Below are positions 37,033-48,491 of a stretch of DNA of 64,000 nucleotides, piece by piece. The position numbers were made by a program, and so were the translations under genes. The notes beneath the pieces were generated by a model that was given only the letters and a program-made list of their open reading frames with translations, was not told the DNA's origin and did not search any database. Source of the stretch: Maea johnstoni (lineage: Eukaryota; Annelida; Polychaeta; Spionida; Magelonidae); the NCBI GenBank assembly GCA_963942565.1, contig OZ012687.1, positions 14,176,445-14,240,444 on the forward strand, written 5' to 3'. The first letter of the stretch is position 1. Each line of letters opens with the position of its first letter.

Positions 37033-37730
37033 TACTGTACACTGCCTTAATATTCCGTGCTTAAATAGTACGAATCTCTTAAAATCAAAAAAGTCCGGAG
37101 TTTAAATAGTCCGGATTCGATCCCCTCATGCAGCGACATCTACCGATCATGACACAAATTATCAAGTGAACCGTCGCGGCGGCGACATGACCACGCTCAA
37201 ACTTGTCCGTCTGCATTTGATCATTAGATTACATCAGGGAGCTTCCATATGATAGAAGCTCTCTGATTGCAGTCAAAATGTTCAAGCTGCCTGCCACATC
37301 AGGTGAGAACAACTCACCTAGTTGTCATTAGCAACCAGGTAAGACAAAGGAATGAATGTCACAAACATTCATGATGGCTTCATGTTCAGGAAGCACTCAA
37401 ACAAAGGAATGGGAAAGGGATGGGTTAAAATGGCCAAAAAAAGAGCTGAAATATTTCATTTAATTACATTAGCAAGGTAAAGGGTTAAAAAAAAGGCATT
37501 AGAGAGATGATTTGATAATTAGAGAGTTAATTCTGCATGATGACGCCTGTGAAGGTGATAGTGGCGCATCCTATTGACTGACAGTGAAACTAACGGACAA
37601 AGGGACGAGCGTAGCTCCACTTCTATTTTTTTTTCATTACATTTTTGTCCGTTATTAAACATTCCGGATTCTTCCAAACGGAAAAATCCGGAATGTTTTT
37701 ACACACGGACTATTAAGGCAGTGTACAGTA
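37033..37730. mobile_element. 698-bp DNA transposon, TACTGTACACTGCC ends
   Basis: Terminal inverted repeats of 27 bp: TACTGTACACTGCCTTAATA continues to TTCCGTG on the left, and the right end is its inverse with one mismatch. Inner TCCGGA words recur at both ends. No transposase frame. Inserted in unit 2 of the local duplication. Confidence 0.85.
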
Positions 37731-37907
37731 TATAATCTAATCAGTTCTCTTTGAAGGGAGTTATTTGTTGGGCTCTGAATAACAATTTTCTTTTAAATAG
37801 TATCTGAAATAATTCTGTGGTCACAAAAACATTACCAAAATAGTGAGGACATGTTTTGGGTTACTACAGGTAAGAATGGGTTAAATAGTTGAAGGGGGAG
37901 AAGGGAG

Positions 37908-38163
37908 AGGGATTTTTTTAACGTGGCTTTCGACAGCTTTGGTCATATCACAAATAGATAGAAACTCGGAACTGGGAAGAAGTTTCCTACTCTTTACAAA
38001 TAGTTCCAAGAAGTCTTTCAGTTGCAGAAGCACAATAGACAGCCCTCCACACTGCAGGAGTTTTTATAGCAACCAGGCCAACCCTTTTATGGGAATCCAG
38101 CAGGGACTCGAATCTGTCACCTTACGCTTGGGAGCCAGGTATAGAAACCACTAGGACACGGCG
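37908..38163 (-). mobile_element. tRNA-derived SINE, second family, copy 2
   Basis: Better preserved head: GTGTCCTAGTGGTTTC as A box and AGATTCGAGTCCCTGCTGG as B box. Paralogous to 36545-36805 through the segmental duplication. Confidence 0.72.
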
Positions 38164-38170
38164 AATCCCC

Positions 38171-39531
38171 AAAAGAGTTGATGAGAATAAGAAGGGTCAC
38201 TTACTGCTAGAGGAGTTTGCTGAAGCCTTGCTCCGCCGCGGGGGTGAAGGGGTGGAGACCTGCCCTGCTCGACACTGGCCATGAATGGGTTAAAGAGTTG
38301 ATGAGAATAAGAAGGGTCACTTACTGCTAGAGGAGTTTGCTGAAGCCTTGCTCCACCGTGGGGCTGAGGGGGTGGATACCTGCCCTGCTCGACACTGGCC
38401 ATAAATGGTTTAAAGAGTTGATGAGAATAAGAAGGGTCACTTACTGCTAGAGGAGTTTGCTGAAGCCTTGCTCCACCGTGGGGCTGAGGGGGTGGATATC
38501 TGCCCTGCTCGACACTGGCCATAAATGGTTTAAAGAGTTGATGAGAATAAGAAGGGTTACTTACTGCTAGAGGAGTTTGCTGAAGCCTTGCTCCGCCGCG
38601 GGGGTGAGGGGGTGGACACCTGCCCGGCAGGACACTGGCCATGAATGGGTTAAAGAGTTGATGAGAATTATAAAGAAGGGTCACTAATACTGCAAGAGGA
38701 GTTTGCTGAAGCCTTGCTCCGCCGCGGGGGTGAGGGGGTGGACACCTGCCCTGCTCGACACTGGCCATGAATGGGTTAAAGAGTTGATGAGAATGAGAAG
38801 GGTCACTTACTGCTAGAGGAGTTTGCTGAAGCCTTGCTCTGCCGCGGGGGTGAGGGGGTGGACACCTGCCCTGCTCGACACTGGCCATGAATGGGTTAAA
38901 GAGTTGATGAGAATGAGAAGGGTCACTTACTGCTAGAGGAGTTTGCTGAAGCCTTGCTCTGCCGCGGGGGTGAGGGGTTGGAGACCTGCCCTGCTCGACA
39001 CTTGCCATGAATGGGTTAAAGAGTTGATGAGAATAAGAAGGGTCACTTACTGCTAGAGGAGTTTGCTGAAGCCTTGCTCCACCGTGGGGCTGAGGGGGTG
39101 GAGACCTGCCCTGCTTGACACTGGCCATGAATGGGTTAAAGAGTTGATGAGAATAAGAAGGGTCACTTACTGCTAGAGGAGTTCGCTGCAGCCTTGCTCC
39201 GCCGCGGGGGTGAGGGGGTGGACACCTGCCCTGCTTGACACTGGCCATGAATGGGTTGAAGAGTTGATGAGAATGAGAAGGGTCACTTACTGCTAGAGGA
39301 GTTCGCTGCAGCCTTGCTCCGCCGCGGGGGTGAGGGGGTGGATACCTGCCCTGCATGACACTGGCCATGAATGGGTTAAAGAGTTGATGAGAATAAGAAG
39401 GGTCACTTACTGCTAGAGGAGTTTGCTGGAGCCTTGCTCTGCCGCGATGAGGTGGTGGAGACCTGCCCTGCTCGACACTGGCCATGAATGGGTTAAAGAG
39501 TTGATGAGAATTATAAAGAAGGGTCACTTAC
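38171..39531 (-). repeat. Tandem array of an exon-intron junction, 120-bp unit, 11 copies
   Basis: Units begin near 38171, 38291, 38411, 38531, 38651, 38781, 38901, 39021, 39141, 39261 and 39381; a twelfth runs into the real exon. On the minus strand each has the last about 60 bases of the 39532-39738 exon (encoding STPSPPRRSKASANSSS), the donor GTAAGT and about 55 bases of intron ending in GGCCAGTGTCGAGCAG. Ten of eleven keep GTAAGT; the unit at about 38681 has lost it. Identity is over 90%, so the spread is recent or being homogenised. A 458-codon open frame crosses it because the unit is a multiple of three. Confidence 0.95.
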
Positions 39532-39738
39532 TGCTAGAAGAGTTTGCTGAAGCCTTGCTCCGCCGCGGGGGTGAGGGGGTGGACACCTGCCCTGCTCTAC
39601 ACTGGGCACAGAGGAAGTTCCCCTGGTGAGCGCGATTGAGCTCATACTGCAGAACCTGGATGGTGGTCTTCAACTCTTTCCTCTCCTCCTCCCCTTCCTG
39701 GGCATCCGTATCAGCCACACTCCGGGAGAACAAATGGC
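39532..39738 (-). CDS. Exon: charged coiled coil, CxxC, Ser/Pro tail
   Basis: 207 bases between acceptor TCCCCACTGCAG and donor CTAGCA/GTAAGTGA, phases 1 and 1. Reads GHLFSRSVADTDAQEGEEER, then KELKTTIQVLQYELNRAHQG, NFLCAQCRAGQ and STPSPPRRSKASANSSSS. EEERKELKTTIQVLQYELNR is a short coiled coil. LCAQC is a lone CxxC pair with no obvious partner Cys, so zinc binding is doubtful. The basic Ser/Pro end looks disordered. Most upstream exon recognised. Its 3' end is the parent of the neighbouring tandem array. Confidence 0.88.
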
Positions 39739-39791
39739 CTGCAGTGGGGAGAAAACAATGTGATAAATCATAACAGAGAAAATCATCATTA

Positions 39792-40021
39792 AGCCTAAAA
39801 AAAAGTTGTTTGTTTCCTGTAACCCTACCCAAAAAAGTTTTTATCCAAAAACATCCCTACCCTGAAGTTTTTTTTTCGCCCTCCCAACTCCCAATCAATG
39901 TAAAACATGCATTAAACACACATTTTTGACCAAAAAATAATTTTAAAAAAATTACCCACCTACCTACCCTACTTTGTTTCAGACCGTTACAGGAAACAAA
40001 CAGTATATTTTTCTTGGCCTT
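39792..40021. mobile_element. TTGTTTGTTTCCTGTAAC element D, copy 2
   Basis: Inverted ends TTGTTTGTTTCCTGTAAC and GTTACAGGAAACAAAC. Lies about 50 bases upstream of the 39738 exon acceptor and abuts a family A copy. Confidence 0.75.
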
Positions 40022-40200
40022 AACACTTCCAATACTGTTCAAAGCACAAGGGCGCAAAGATTTTTGAAAACCATCTGAACCCTGTCATGTTGGTATTCAT
40101 TAGATAGCTCTTGCTGGGCACTCTCAGATGAGTACCCACGTGCCATAGTTTCAGTGATTTTTCTGTTTTTTGCATTATTTTGTATTGGGTTAAAGGGTTA
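40020..40200 (-). mobile_element. Family A TTAA MITE, copy 22
   Basis: TTAACACTTCCAATAC on the left; the right end has lost the GCTGCTGGTGG box and ends GGGTTAAAGGGTTA. Confidence 0.8.
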
Positions 40201-40475
40201 GAAAGTTTAAATTAAAATTTTTTAATCAGGTAAACATTTATATTTTCTTCATCAGCTTTCCCAAATTCTTCCTTCTAATCTTCTGGTAAACATAGGATGG
40301 TGACAGAAATTTCCCCTAAACTTGATGCTAAACATTTTTACCTATCTTTATATAATAAAAGATATTACAGTACAGGGTTAGAAAGTCTCAAGACTGGTAG
40401 GGACATTCATAATATAAATTGCTTCCAGTGGTCTCAGTAGGATCAAAATCAGGACTATGCCAATGACATGGTGGT

Positions 40476-40700
40476 TAAGGATTGGCACCATATAATTCAA
40501 TATCCAAATTCTCTTAGCTATGCTATATTTTTACAATATTTTAAACATGTGCCTTAATTTGCTGAATTGAACACTGACATTTACTTCAAAAGGTTTGCAA
40601 GTTAGTAGCAATCTGCCTCCATGCAAACATATTCACCGAGCAAAGTTATTTTAGCTTCATACCAGTATTGTATTACAATCGAGTGTAAAGGTGGTACTTA
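40476..40700. mobile_element. AGGGATTGGCACC element F, copy 3, worn
   Basis: Left end AAGGATTGGCACCAT clear; right end only traceable as CATACCAGTATTG. Confidence 0.45.
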
Positions 40701-40957
40701 ACAATATGCTTTTATATCAAAAATAACAACCTTGATCAATCAATAAACAAATATAACAGAGTTTGTGCATTTAATGAAATCTATGTGAAGAGAATAATGC
40801 ATAAAAAACAACTGAAAGGATCGACAGCCATGTTCCTTGCAAGAGTTTAATTGTCCTAAATGGATAAGACACGCTGCACATTTGATTGTTGGATGCCCCT
40901 GTAGCATGTCACGTTATACATGACCTTGCAGGATTTACCAAGGAAACACAGGCAAGA

Positions 40958-41175
40958 TTAACCCTTATGCTGCTGGTGGCTAATTTTGCCAATACAAAAT
41001 GATGACAAAAAACGCTGAAAAATGACTGAAACCTGGCAAATGGGTACCCATCTGAGAATACTCAGTGAGATCTTTCCAATGAATACCAACATGACAGGGT
41101 TTAGATGTTTTTCAAAAATCTTTGTACCCTTGTGCCTTAGACGTAATTAGCCTCAGCATTAATTGGAAGGGTCAA
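40958..41175 (+). mobile_element. Family A TTAA MITE, copy 23
   Basis: Left TTAA intact, right end GGAAGGGTCAA. Confidence 0.85.
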
Positions 41176-41326
41176 ATATCCCTTAGTTACAACTTCTTGA
41201 CTTGAACCAGCTCAATTTATCTTGACCTTCACAGCCATCAGAAGAAAGGTCAACAGAGGTCAAGAGACTCCAAGCTGGGCATCTTTGATGTGTTGGTGAG
41301 GGCACAGGTAAGATACAGAAATAGTG

Positions 41327-41557
41327 CTAACCCATTATCACTGGGCTTGTCATAAAAATGTCCTGATTATTTTTTACATTATCTTTGTAACCAGTGCATT
41401 TTTAGAAATATTTGAAGAAGAAATGTTCATCAAAACACAACCCATATATATCTTTCAAATACTTCTTGAACTGATATTTGACTCCAACGTTATTCTCAGA
41501 AGTATCATAGCTCCAGACAACTTTTGTCATCAAGATTATTGGGCATAAATGGGCTAG
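41327..41557. mobile_element. Family B TTAA MITE
   Basis: CTAACCCATTATCAC to GGGCATAAATGGGCTAG; TTAA lost at both ends by point change. Confidence 0.62.
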
Positions 41558-42039
41558 ACCATTCATGGCTGCCTGCTGCAGCCATTTATACAGTAACAGC
41601 GAAAGGAATAGACCAAGTTACTGTGTGGTCAAAACCCATTCATACTAAAAATGGGTAAATGACCTAAATACTTTATCGGAACAGCCTAAAAAGATTCATT
41701 AAAAGAAAAGAAAAGAAAAGACCTTTGAAATCCAGCATGGTTGTCAAGATATCTGATAACAAGTACACTATCATGTTCAAAGTACTAAGTCACACTTCAT
41801 TGAATTAGGCTAATGGCATTTCTACCTGTGACTTCTCACTAGACAATTCTAGCTTGGGTTTCTAATCTAGCCAAGTGAAAATGGTAATGTGGCAATCTGA
41901 TCCACAAGGATCCAGATGACTAGCAGTGAAAAGAAGACTGACCGCATCAATTCTCAGTCAAAACTTTGTACTTAAGAGTGAATAGGTTTTCTGGTTGCTA
42001 AGAGGGTATAAAATGGACCCCCTGCTAGAAAAGAACACC

Positions 42040-42393
42040 CAGGGCTCGACGTTAAGGCTAGCCCCGTAGCCCCGGGCTAGTTATTGAAAGTCAGGGCTAG
42101 TAAATTCTACCTGTGAGTAGCCCTGAGGGGCTAGATAGAATTAGAATATCAGCGCTTAAAAATTATGAAGCCCACCTTTGGCTCTGCATACCTGGATGAT
42201 AATTTAACTCAATTTACCACAATACACTGTATTCTTTTCATGTTATCAACAGAGGCTATAATATCAACAGAGGTCACTATTTGAAAAGAGTTGTCATTAA
42301 TGTCAGGGCTAGCAAAAATATTTCAGGGCTAGTAAAAGTTTCGGTAACTAGCCCTGCTGGGCTTATGAAGTATTTTATTAATGTTGAGCCCTG
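42040..42393 (+). mobile_element. CAGGGCTCGAC element, copy 3
   Basis: 354 bp, very close to the copy at 5452. Flanked by ACACC on both sides (42035-42039 and 42394-42398), a 5-bp target duplication. Confidence 0.8.
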
Positions 42394-42398
42394 ACACC

Positions 42399-42593
42399 TT
42401 AACCCTTTCTATGCTGAGGCTTCTTTCATCCAAAGCACAAAGACATCTAAAACCCTGTCATGTTGGTATTCATTGGAAAGCTCTTGTTGAGTACTCTCTT
42501 ATGAGTACCCATATGCCAGGGTTTCAGTAATTTTTCAGGTTTTCTGCATCATTTTGTAATGCCCAAATAAGTCACCAGCAGCGTAAGGGTTAA
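42399..42593 (-). mobile_element. Family A TTAA MITE, copy 24
   Basis: TTAACCCTTTCTATGC to GCGTAAGGGTTAA; slightly shortened. Confidence 0.86.
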
Positions 42594-42799
42594 CCTGAAA
42601 TCCTGTACCATTCATACTCAAAACCCAATCATACTTAAGAGTAAATGGGTAGTCCGGTTACTATACAGGAATAGTGCAAAATTTGAATCAAGATCTCTCA
42701 ACTATTAAAGGAGAAGTTTACTATCCTATTCCAAGACAGAAAATGAAATTGGAATAGGGGTTTTGATTATTGTCACCTTTTCTGCAATATTTAGGCTAA

Positions 42800-42972
42800 A
42801 TTGTGCCAGTTGTAGGTGGTGGAGGAAACCTGAGTACCCAGGAAAACCACTGCCTAACCCCATGTCACTGGTAACTTTCTCACATGCCTTCGATGGGGTT
42901 CCTGGGTAGTTGGGAGAGACAGCTAGTAGTCAGTGAAAACGCCTTAGACCACTGGGCCATTAGGGCAGGCCT
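42800..42972 (-). mobile_element. tRNA-derived SINE, first family
   Basis: Minus-strand head CTAATGGCCCAGTGGTCTAA (A-box-like), then CACTGACTACTAGCTGTCTC, matching the head and body order of the 13528 SINE. B box worn. Confidence 0.6.
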
Positions 42973-43022
42973 CAAGACGATAATGTGAAATTCAACATGA
43001 TTGTCAAGGTCATGTGACAAGG

Positions 43023-43210
43023 GCACTCATGGGAAAATTAGGTTAACACACTTATCACTGTGGTTTACCAAAAGAAAAGCAAGATTATTTAGGTCAATTT
43101 TCCTCCAAAAGAATCCTTTAAAATTGCAACCACCCCCAACAACTGTGCTATTATTGATTCATATAATTGTAAATCAAAACGACTCTCCTGTTAGCAATTA
43201 ATACATCCTT
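43023..43210. mobile_element. Family B TTAA MITE, fragment
   Basis: Starts TTAACACACTTATCACTG; right end lost before the TA repeat. Confidence 0.4.
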
Positions 43211-43214
43211 TATT

Positions 43215-43350
<136 letters not shown>

Positions 43351-43619
43351 GCAACTTTAAGCATGGATACATTAAAAGTATAGTTTCACAAATGACAAGA
43401 GCAAGCAGGAAAAGTTTTGGGTTGGTTTGGCATCTGGGCCACAAGTTGCAACCTGAGACTTCAAGGTCAAAAAGGTCAATACTTCAGTCTCACTCTATAA
43501 GCTCATCATGTCTGATTGAAAGTCATGGTAAACACCACATTACTAGTCATGGTGAAGGTGGCTGCATTCCTTAAGGGTTTAAGAAAAAAATACCTAATCG
43601 GGATTTACGTATAATGTAC

Positions 43620-43900
43620 TAGTGCTCAAATTAGTTGGCTATCTCATCAATTTGTACACAAACCGAACTCCAAATGTCAAAGTGACTCTCTGTGGTGCGT
43701 ATTTAAGCCAGGCGGATACCGTTGGCTATCCTGCGACATGGCAGATACGAGAGACTCTGATTGAGGCGTGACGCAGAGGCCCCCAAATGATCCAATCACA
43801 GAGATTCGATCACGCTAATGAGGCAGGAATCAGGAACGCTGAGTCTTCGGGATTCCGGGCTCAGACAAAATTGACTACTTGCAATGCCGGAGGGGGTTCT
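43620..43900. promoter_or_regulatory. Non-repetitive GC-richer island upstream of known exons
   Basis: Unique in the window, with CCAATCA, GTGACGCAG and GCTAATGAGG words that resemble CCAAT, CRE/AP-1 and homeodomain sites. No exon frame. Candidate enhancer or distant promoter; weak. Confidence 0.25.
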
Positions 43901-44404
43901 AAATATCATCACTCTTTTTCAATGATTCAATGTTGTCATACCAAGATATACTTCAAAACTTTCAAAAGCTGCATCAGTTGCTAGACAAGAAACAAATGAG
44001 ACCTTTAAAAAGTTGCACCTTTGGCTGTGCTTCAACCAACCTTTAATAGGTTACCTTCAAACTCTATTCTAGCCTATATTTCTCAGACCTCCTACGGTCA
44101 TGCTCACACTGAATATTGTTAAAACTGAACCTTGGCTCATACTCAATAAAAAGAATGCCCTCTATAAATTTGTCATTTAGTAAATACAATCTACAAAAAT
44201 TGTACAAATCCACTTAAAACCATTGTATTCTATGTGCAATGTGATATTAAATCATTGAGTTGTTAAGGTTATAATCTCATTGCATCTCAAGTAAGGTTTA
44301 ACATTCAGAGTTAGAAGGGTTTGAAGAAAACCCAAATTGACAAAAAAATCCTTTAAACTTATAATCTCCATAATCGATACTGTGTTGTTTACGCAGCAAT
44401 TTAA

Positions 44405-44602
44405 TCAATGCATACTTTGCGCACCCCTGGAGTCTGCATTTATTAAACTGTGCACCATTTAATGGACATTCAATCCCTTAAGTATCATACAACTTAGTGA
44501 CATGATAGCTTGTCATTCAACAACCATGCGCAAAACATAAGCTCTGCACCAAGGACAACTGCCTGCCAAGCACATTCCTTTATATGAATAAAACCAACAC
44601 AT
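44405..44602. repeat. Interspersed repeat H, copy 2
   Basis: Partner of 242-430, same orientation; the two lie 44 kb apart. Confidence 0.6.
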
Positions 44603-44668
44603 TATACAGTATGCCACTCCTCTTTGATGTTGGCTTAAAGTAACCCACTCCTTGAAAAGTACACCCAG

Positions 44669-44987
44669 CAAAGTCTTAGCCAGCAGGGCATCATTTGTGT
44701 CATTTGGACACTCAAACCCTCAAAAATTACCCCTCAAGACACTCCCTTTCTTTTGTGAGTAATTTCTCAAAATGTCAATTTCAATTATATAATTGAATCC
44801 CCCCCCCCCCCATTATATTTCTCATGGCATTGTACAAGGATATGGTGCCTTATCAATAAGTAGACATGTTTATGGTTGTATTAAAAAGTCTGAGTATATT
44901 GTGTTCTCTCTTGAAAAATAGGATGCCCCAAAAGTTTACAATTGCCAAATTTGGGCACCCAGTTTCTAAATCCTGGCTAAGACCCTG
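44669..44987. mobile_element. hAT-type nonautonomous element G, copy 2
   Basis: 319 bp, inverted relative to 2689-3007, flanked by exact 8-bp ACACCCAG (44661-44668 and 44988-44995). Right end CTGGCTAAGACCCTG. Confidence 0.88.
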
Positions 44988-44995
44988 ACACCCAG

Positions 44996-45192
44996 TACTG
45001 TAAATTCGGAAAAGATTGCTTTAGTTTAATCTTTTAGTCTCAGATGCAAAATTAAAATTTGCAATGATTAGTGCTGCCACTTTAAGTGAATATGGCACTC
45101 AATGTTGCGGCCAATTCGCAAAGTTAAAAAACGCAAAAAATCAATTTTCGGTAAATTCACAAAATTTACGCAATATTTAGTGAATCTACAGT
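44996..45192 (-). mobile_element. TACTGTARATTC MITE E, copy 2
   Basis: TACTGTAAATTCGG to GAATCTACAGTA, directly after the target duplication of element G. Confidence 0.72.
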
Positions 45193-45899
45193 ATTTTCCA
45201 GTCCTACACCAGCCTCTCTCTTGCCGCTATCTTCCCTACCATCCTTCTCTATCTGCGTCAGTTAACTGACCACAGGTTTATTGCTTTATTGCTCTTGCAA
45301 GATGCAAACAAATTAAGTACTGTGGAGAATAGCAAGACATGAATGCAAATTGCCGGATAACAGCTTTCATAATCTTCTATCTCGGCAAAAAGCCTTTTGA
45401 TATGCGTATTAATCAAAGCGGTAACTGCTACAATCATCCCTGTGCTGCGCTTTACATATTGATTTAGATTTATTGTTTTGGATGACTCTGCTAAATGATT
45501 TACAGTATCTCCACCAATTATTGCAGTATCACATGGTGACTTATGTGACAGTACACGCCGCTTGGATAGGGATTCTAAGGCGGTTCTTCCTCAAGTAACA
45601 GTGTTCGCTTGATTAGGTGCCCCCTGCCTTTGTCTGAACTGATCCCGAGATTGCTTCCTGCTATACATGCGTCATGTCCACTTTGCCGGCTGACCAAGCA
45701 AACAATGGACTAATTTTGCTGTGGGCTCCTAGATTTTTCAGACTAGGGGCCCGAAATAGTATATACAATACAAAAATCCCGTTTTTTGACCACTAAAAGA
45801 CCTTTTCGGGCCCCTAGCCTGAATCTAAGTGTCAGACCCTGACTCCAAGGCTGAGCCTGGATCTAAGGCATTTGGAATTTGTTTATCATCCCTTTTTCT
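45193..45899. other. Unique sequence with a 14-bp hairpin
   Basis: Moderately GC-rich unique DNA to about 45700. Then CTAGGGGCCCGAAA (about 45743) faces TTTCGGGCCCCTAG (about 45810), likely a small fold-back element of about 80 bp. Confidence 0.4.
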
Positions 45900-46038
45900 G
45901 CCATATTAACCCAATTATGCCTGGAAAACCCCCAAGTGAAGTGTAACTTTATCACATGCCTTGAGCCAGAATTGAATCTGCAGGGCAGCAGTCAGTTGCA
46001 ATACCTCAGACCACCTGGCTATTGAGGCAGGTCCATAT
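45900..46038 (-). mobile_element. tRNA-derived SINE, first family
   Basis: Minus strand: TCAATAGCCAGGTGGTCTGA (A box), GATTCAATTCTGG (B box), then CTCAAGGCATGTGATAAA. Best-preserved promoter pair of this family. Confidence 0.7.
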
Positions 46039-46089
46039 AATGCACACTATAATGGCTCCCTTCTCCTAAATATGTGGAATACCAACAAT

Positions 46090-46500
46090 CTGTCACTGTT
46101 TACAATAGCCCTAATGAGTTAAACCCCCATTATATGAACAAACTTTTCTCATATACACAAGAAAACCACAGCTATGGTACTCGAAATGCAACCTCCTCAC
46201 TATAAGCTCTTCCAAAATGTAATAAATCAATTGGCCAAAAATGCATTTCATACTCAGGGCCCAAAGTTTGGAATGGCTTAACTGAAGCAATCAGATGTGC
46301 ACCATCTCTACCTTCCTTCAAGTCTCGATACCTAAAAGCAATGTACTGTACCACTCTGTAACGCTGGGGCCCTCAGGCTACTTGTAAACATGCCAGAGGG
46401 CCTCAGGGAAGATCCTTACCATTGGACTGATCGAGTTACCCTCTTTAAATAAAGATTATTATTATCATTATTATTATTATAATAATTATTATAATTATTA
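46090..46500 (+). mobile_element. LINE 3' end: last part of reverse transcriptase ORF and tail
   Basis: One frame reads SYSGPKVWNGLTEAIRCAPS then LPSFKSRYLKAMYCTTL and a stop at about 46360. The GPKVWN-L...SFK-YL pattern is the usual C-terminus of CR1/L2/Rex-like reverse transcriptases. A short 3' UTR, AATAAAG and an (ATT)n tail follow. 5'-truncated, as most LINE copies are, and upstream frame is broken. Non-functional. Confidence 0.72.
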
Positions 46501-46663
46501 TTAATTCATATCTAATCGCACATAGACTGCTCCCCATCACTGCACAGGGTCAGGGTCTGAATGAGGTCTTGAATCGTCCATGTCTGTAACACCCAAAGAC
46601 CACTAACAATTAGGGGGATATCTCTCTAACAAAAGAAATTTCACAAAAATCATCATTTCCCCT

Positions 46664-46707
<44 letters not shown>

Positions 46708-46708
46708 T

Positions 46709-46932
46709 GGCCCATTCATGCTTAGGAATACTTCTGGATATTGTCATCTTGATCTATAATACTTTTGATGATAACTTGGGAATCAACAATCATTTGAGAA
46801 AGTATTTGAACGAGAATTAAAGAAGAAGTTTTGATTGTCATACCTTCTAATATCTACCCAAGTATGCTTTTGCTTGCAATATTGAACCAAAATTGTCTGG
46901 CTGCTACGGTTGCTGTGAGCATCGATGTTAAG
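46709..46932. mobile_element. Family B TTAA MITE, worn
   Basis: CCCATTCATGCTTAGG to GAGCATCGATGTTAA, next to a short TA repeat. Confidence 0.55.
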
Positions 46933-47099
46933 CCTAGTATTGCAGATAGTATGATGTAATAAGTAAAAGGCGCAGGGCCCATTTGGCCTACAGGAATTAC
47001 CTGTCCTCGAAATCTAATAATGCCAGGTAGGTAAACACCCCTTAATGCCCAGAACATCTGGATGACGTAACACGGCTGCAATAACTCACTATTTGTCGG

Positions 47100-47300
47100 T
47101 TAACCCTTCCAATGCTGAGGTTACGATCATCCAAAGCACAAGAACACAAAGATGTCTGAAAACCATCAAAACCCTGTCATGTTGGTACTCATTGGATAGC
47201 TCCTGTTGAGTGCTCTCAGATGAGTACCCAATTATGCCAGGGTTTCAGTGATTTTTCAGGTTTTTTGCATTATTTTGTATAGGCCAAATTAGTTACTTAA
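47100..47300 (-). mobile_element. Family A TTAA MITE, copy 25, right end lost
   Basis: TTAACCCTTCCAATGC intact; the GCTGCTGG end is replaced after AATTAGTTACT. Confidence 0.83.
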
Positions 47301-47306
47301 TTGTTT

Positions 47307-47510
47307 CCTGTTTGTACCTTATACATTGACACAAGACCTCCGAGATGCTAACCACTACAACTGTGACTACAATTTCCCAGTCCCATTTGTACTTCATACA
47401 CTAAGAGCCTCTGAGATGTTATTACCTCACGAATTGTGAAAACAATTTCCCAGTCCCGTTTGTACCTTATATCTTGAGAAAAGACCTCTAAGATGAGAAG
47501 ACTTTCCAAT
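47307..47510. repeat. Tandem repeat, about 85-bp unit, 2.5 copies
   Basis: Units share CCTGTTTGTACCTTATA-type, AGACCTCYGAGATG and AATTTCCCAGTCCC. Confidence 0.75.
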
Positions 47511-48274
47511 ATGTGAACATTTTTGCTCTGGTTCTGAGGTTTTCACAGCTCAGAGGTTTCACAGTTGGTTAGCTAGCTATCACCTGAATAAGCTGTTTTA
47601 AGGCACTAGAGGCATGCTTTTGCGGTTAAGGTTAATAAGCTAGACTCAGGCAAGAACTTGACCTTATTGTCAAACAATTTTAGCCAAAATGGTGTGTTCT
47701 GGCAGATTTTATAGCAAGGATAGCAGTCTGGCAGCAGGTTAATAATGACCTAATATGGGCAGCAAACATACAAGTTGTAAGAATGATAAATTTCATAAAC
47801 AGGCCTAATCTCAACCCTTGACAAATTTTGTCTCGGATCTATGGTACTTATAAAATCAACTAAGGAATTAAAATTGAATTACTTAAATATTGAAGGACAA
47901 TTTGGTGTTGGGGGTTGAATTTTTATCAATATTCCCTCTTTAAATATTTACAAGAAAACTAAGCTTTGTCCAACAACAACTAATCATGAATGGAGTAGCA
48001 TATGATATCATTATTAGGCCACTCCAATTTAATTACTTGTCATACAAGCTTTTTTTGGAAAAAAAATCCTGTCGACTCCAAAAAAAAAGAAAGAAAAAAA
48101 TCACCTTGGGTGTCTTACGGACAAAAGTGGTTTTGAAATTTTCTGTCAGACTCAAAAAAAAAAAAAAAAAGTGCAAGTTTTAAGAATATTCTTTGTAAGG
48201 GTGATTCAATCAACTACAGGAAGCTAATGGAGCCTCAGACTTGAGGATGTATATCTCCCACCCTTCAGGTCACA
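47511..48274. other. Sequence with poly-A runs, nothing recognised
   Basis: AT-rich; several A-runs near 48060-48175. No element ends. Confidence 0.35.
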
Positions 48275-48350
48275 GGGATTAATTGATTGATTGATTTTAT
48301 TTAGTTGAGAATAGGCTGGTAGAAACATATGGCTACCAGTCCTAGTCGGC
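48275..48350 (-). mobile_element. Possible LINE 3' end
   Basis: Minus strand GGACTGGTAGCC..., CTAAATAAAATCAATCAATC tail; same layout as 22985-23110 with a different simple tail. Confidence 0.4.
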
Positions 48351-48491
48351 AGACTCTAAAAAAATATTTAAAAAGTCTCATTTTTCAACTTTTTTTAAAA
48401 TTCCAAAATGGCTCATTTCCTGCCTCCTGAGCTCGTAAGACAAGTAAATAAATTGGAGTGGCCTTATTTAGAAACTATCAAGGGTTATAAC

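Larger units (their letters stand above)
35868..38163. repeat. Local segmental duplication, two units
   Basis: Unit 1 is about 35868-36805 and unit 2 about 36811-38163. Matching blocks in order: AAATGTGTYGCAATCTACCAA, AACCCTAAAC-type, AATCTAATCAGTTC, the family B end, then the whole 250-bp SINE. Unit 2 is longer because of a 698-bp transposon inserted at 37033. Confidence 0.8.

Noticed and set aside
36740-38163. tRNA genes on the minus strand
   Set aside because: A- and B-box-like parts are present but stems do not close and a SINE body follows; the second copy is a segmental duplicate.
38151-39527. 458-codon open frame with a 40-residue repeat (minus strand)
   Set aside because: It follows from a 120-bp unit divisible by three. 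Its frame differs from the real exon's and crosses donors and intron pieces; no start context or domain.
38171-39531. CRISPR-like regular repeats
   Set aside because: Units are contiguous copies of exon-intron DNA without unique spacers, in an animal-type genome.
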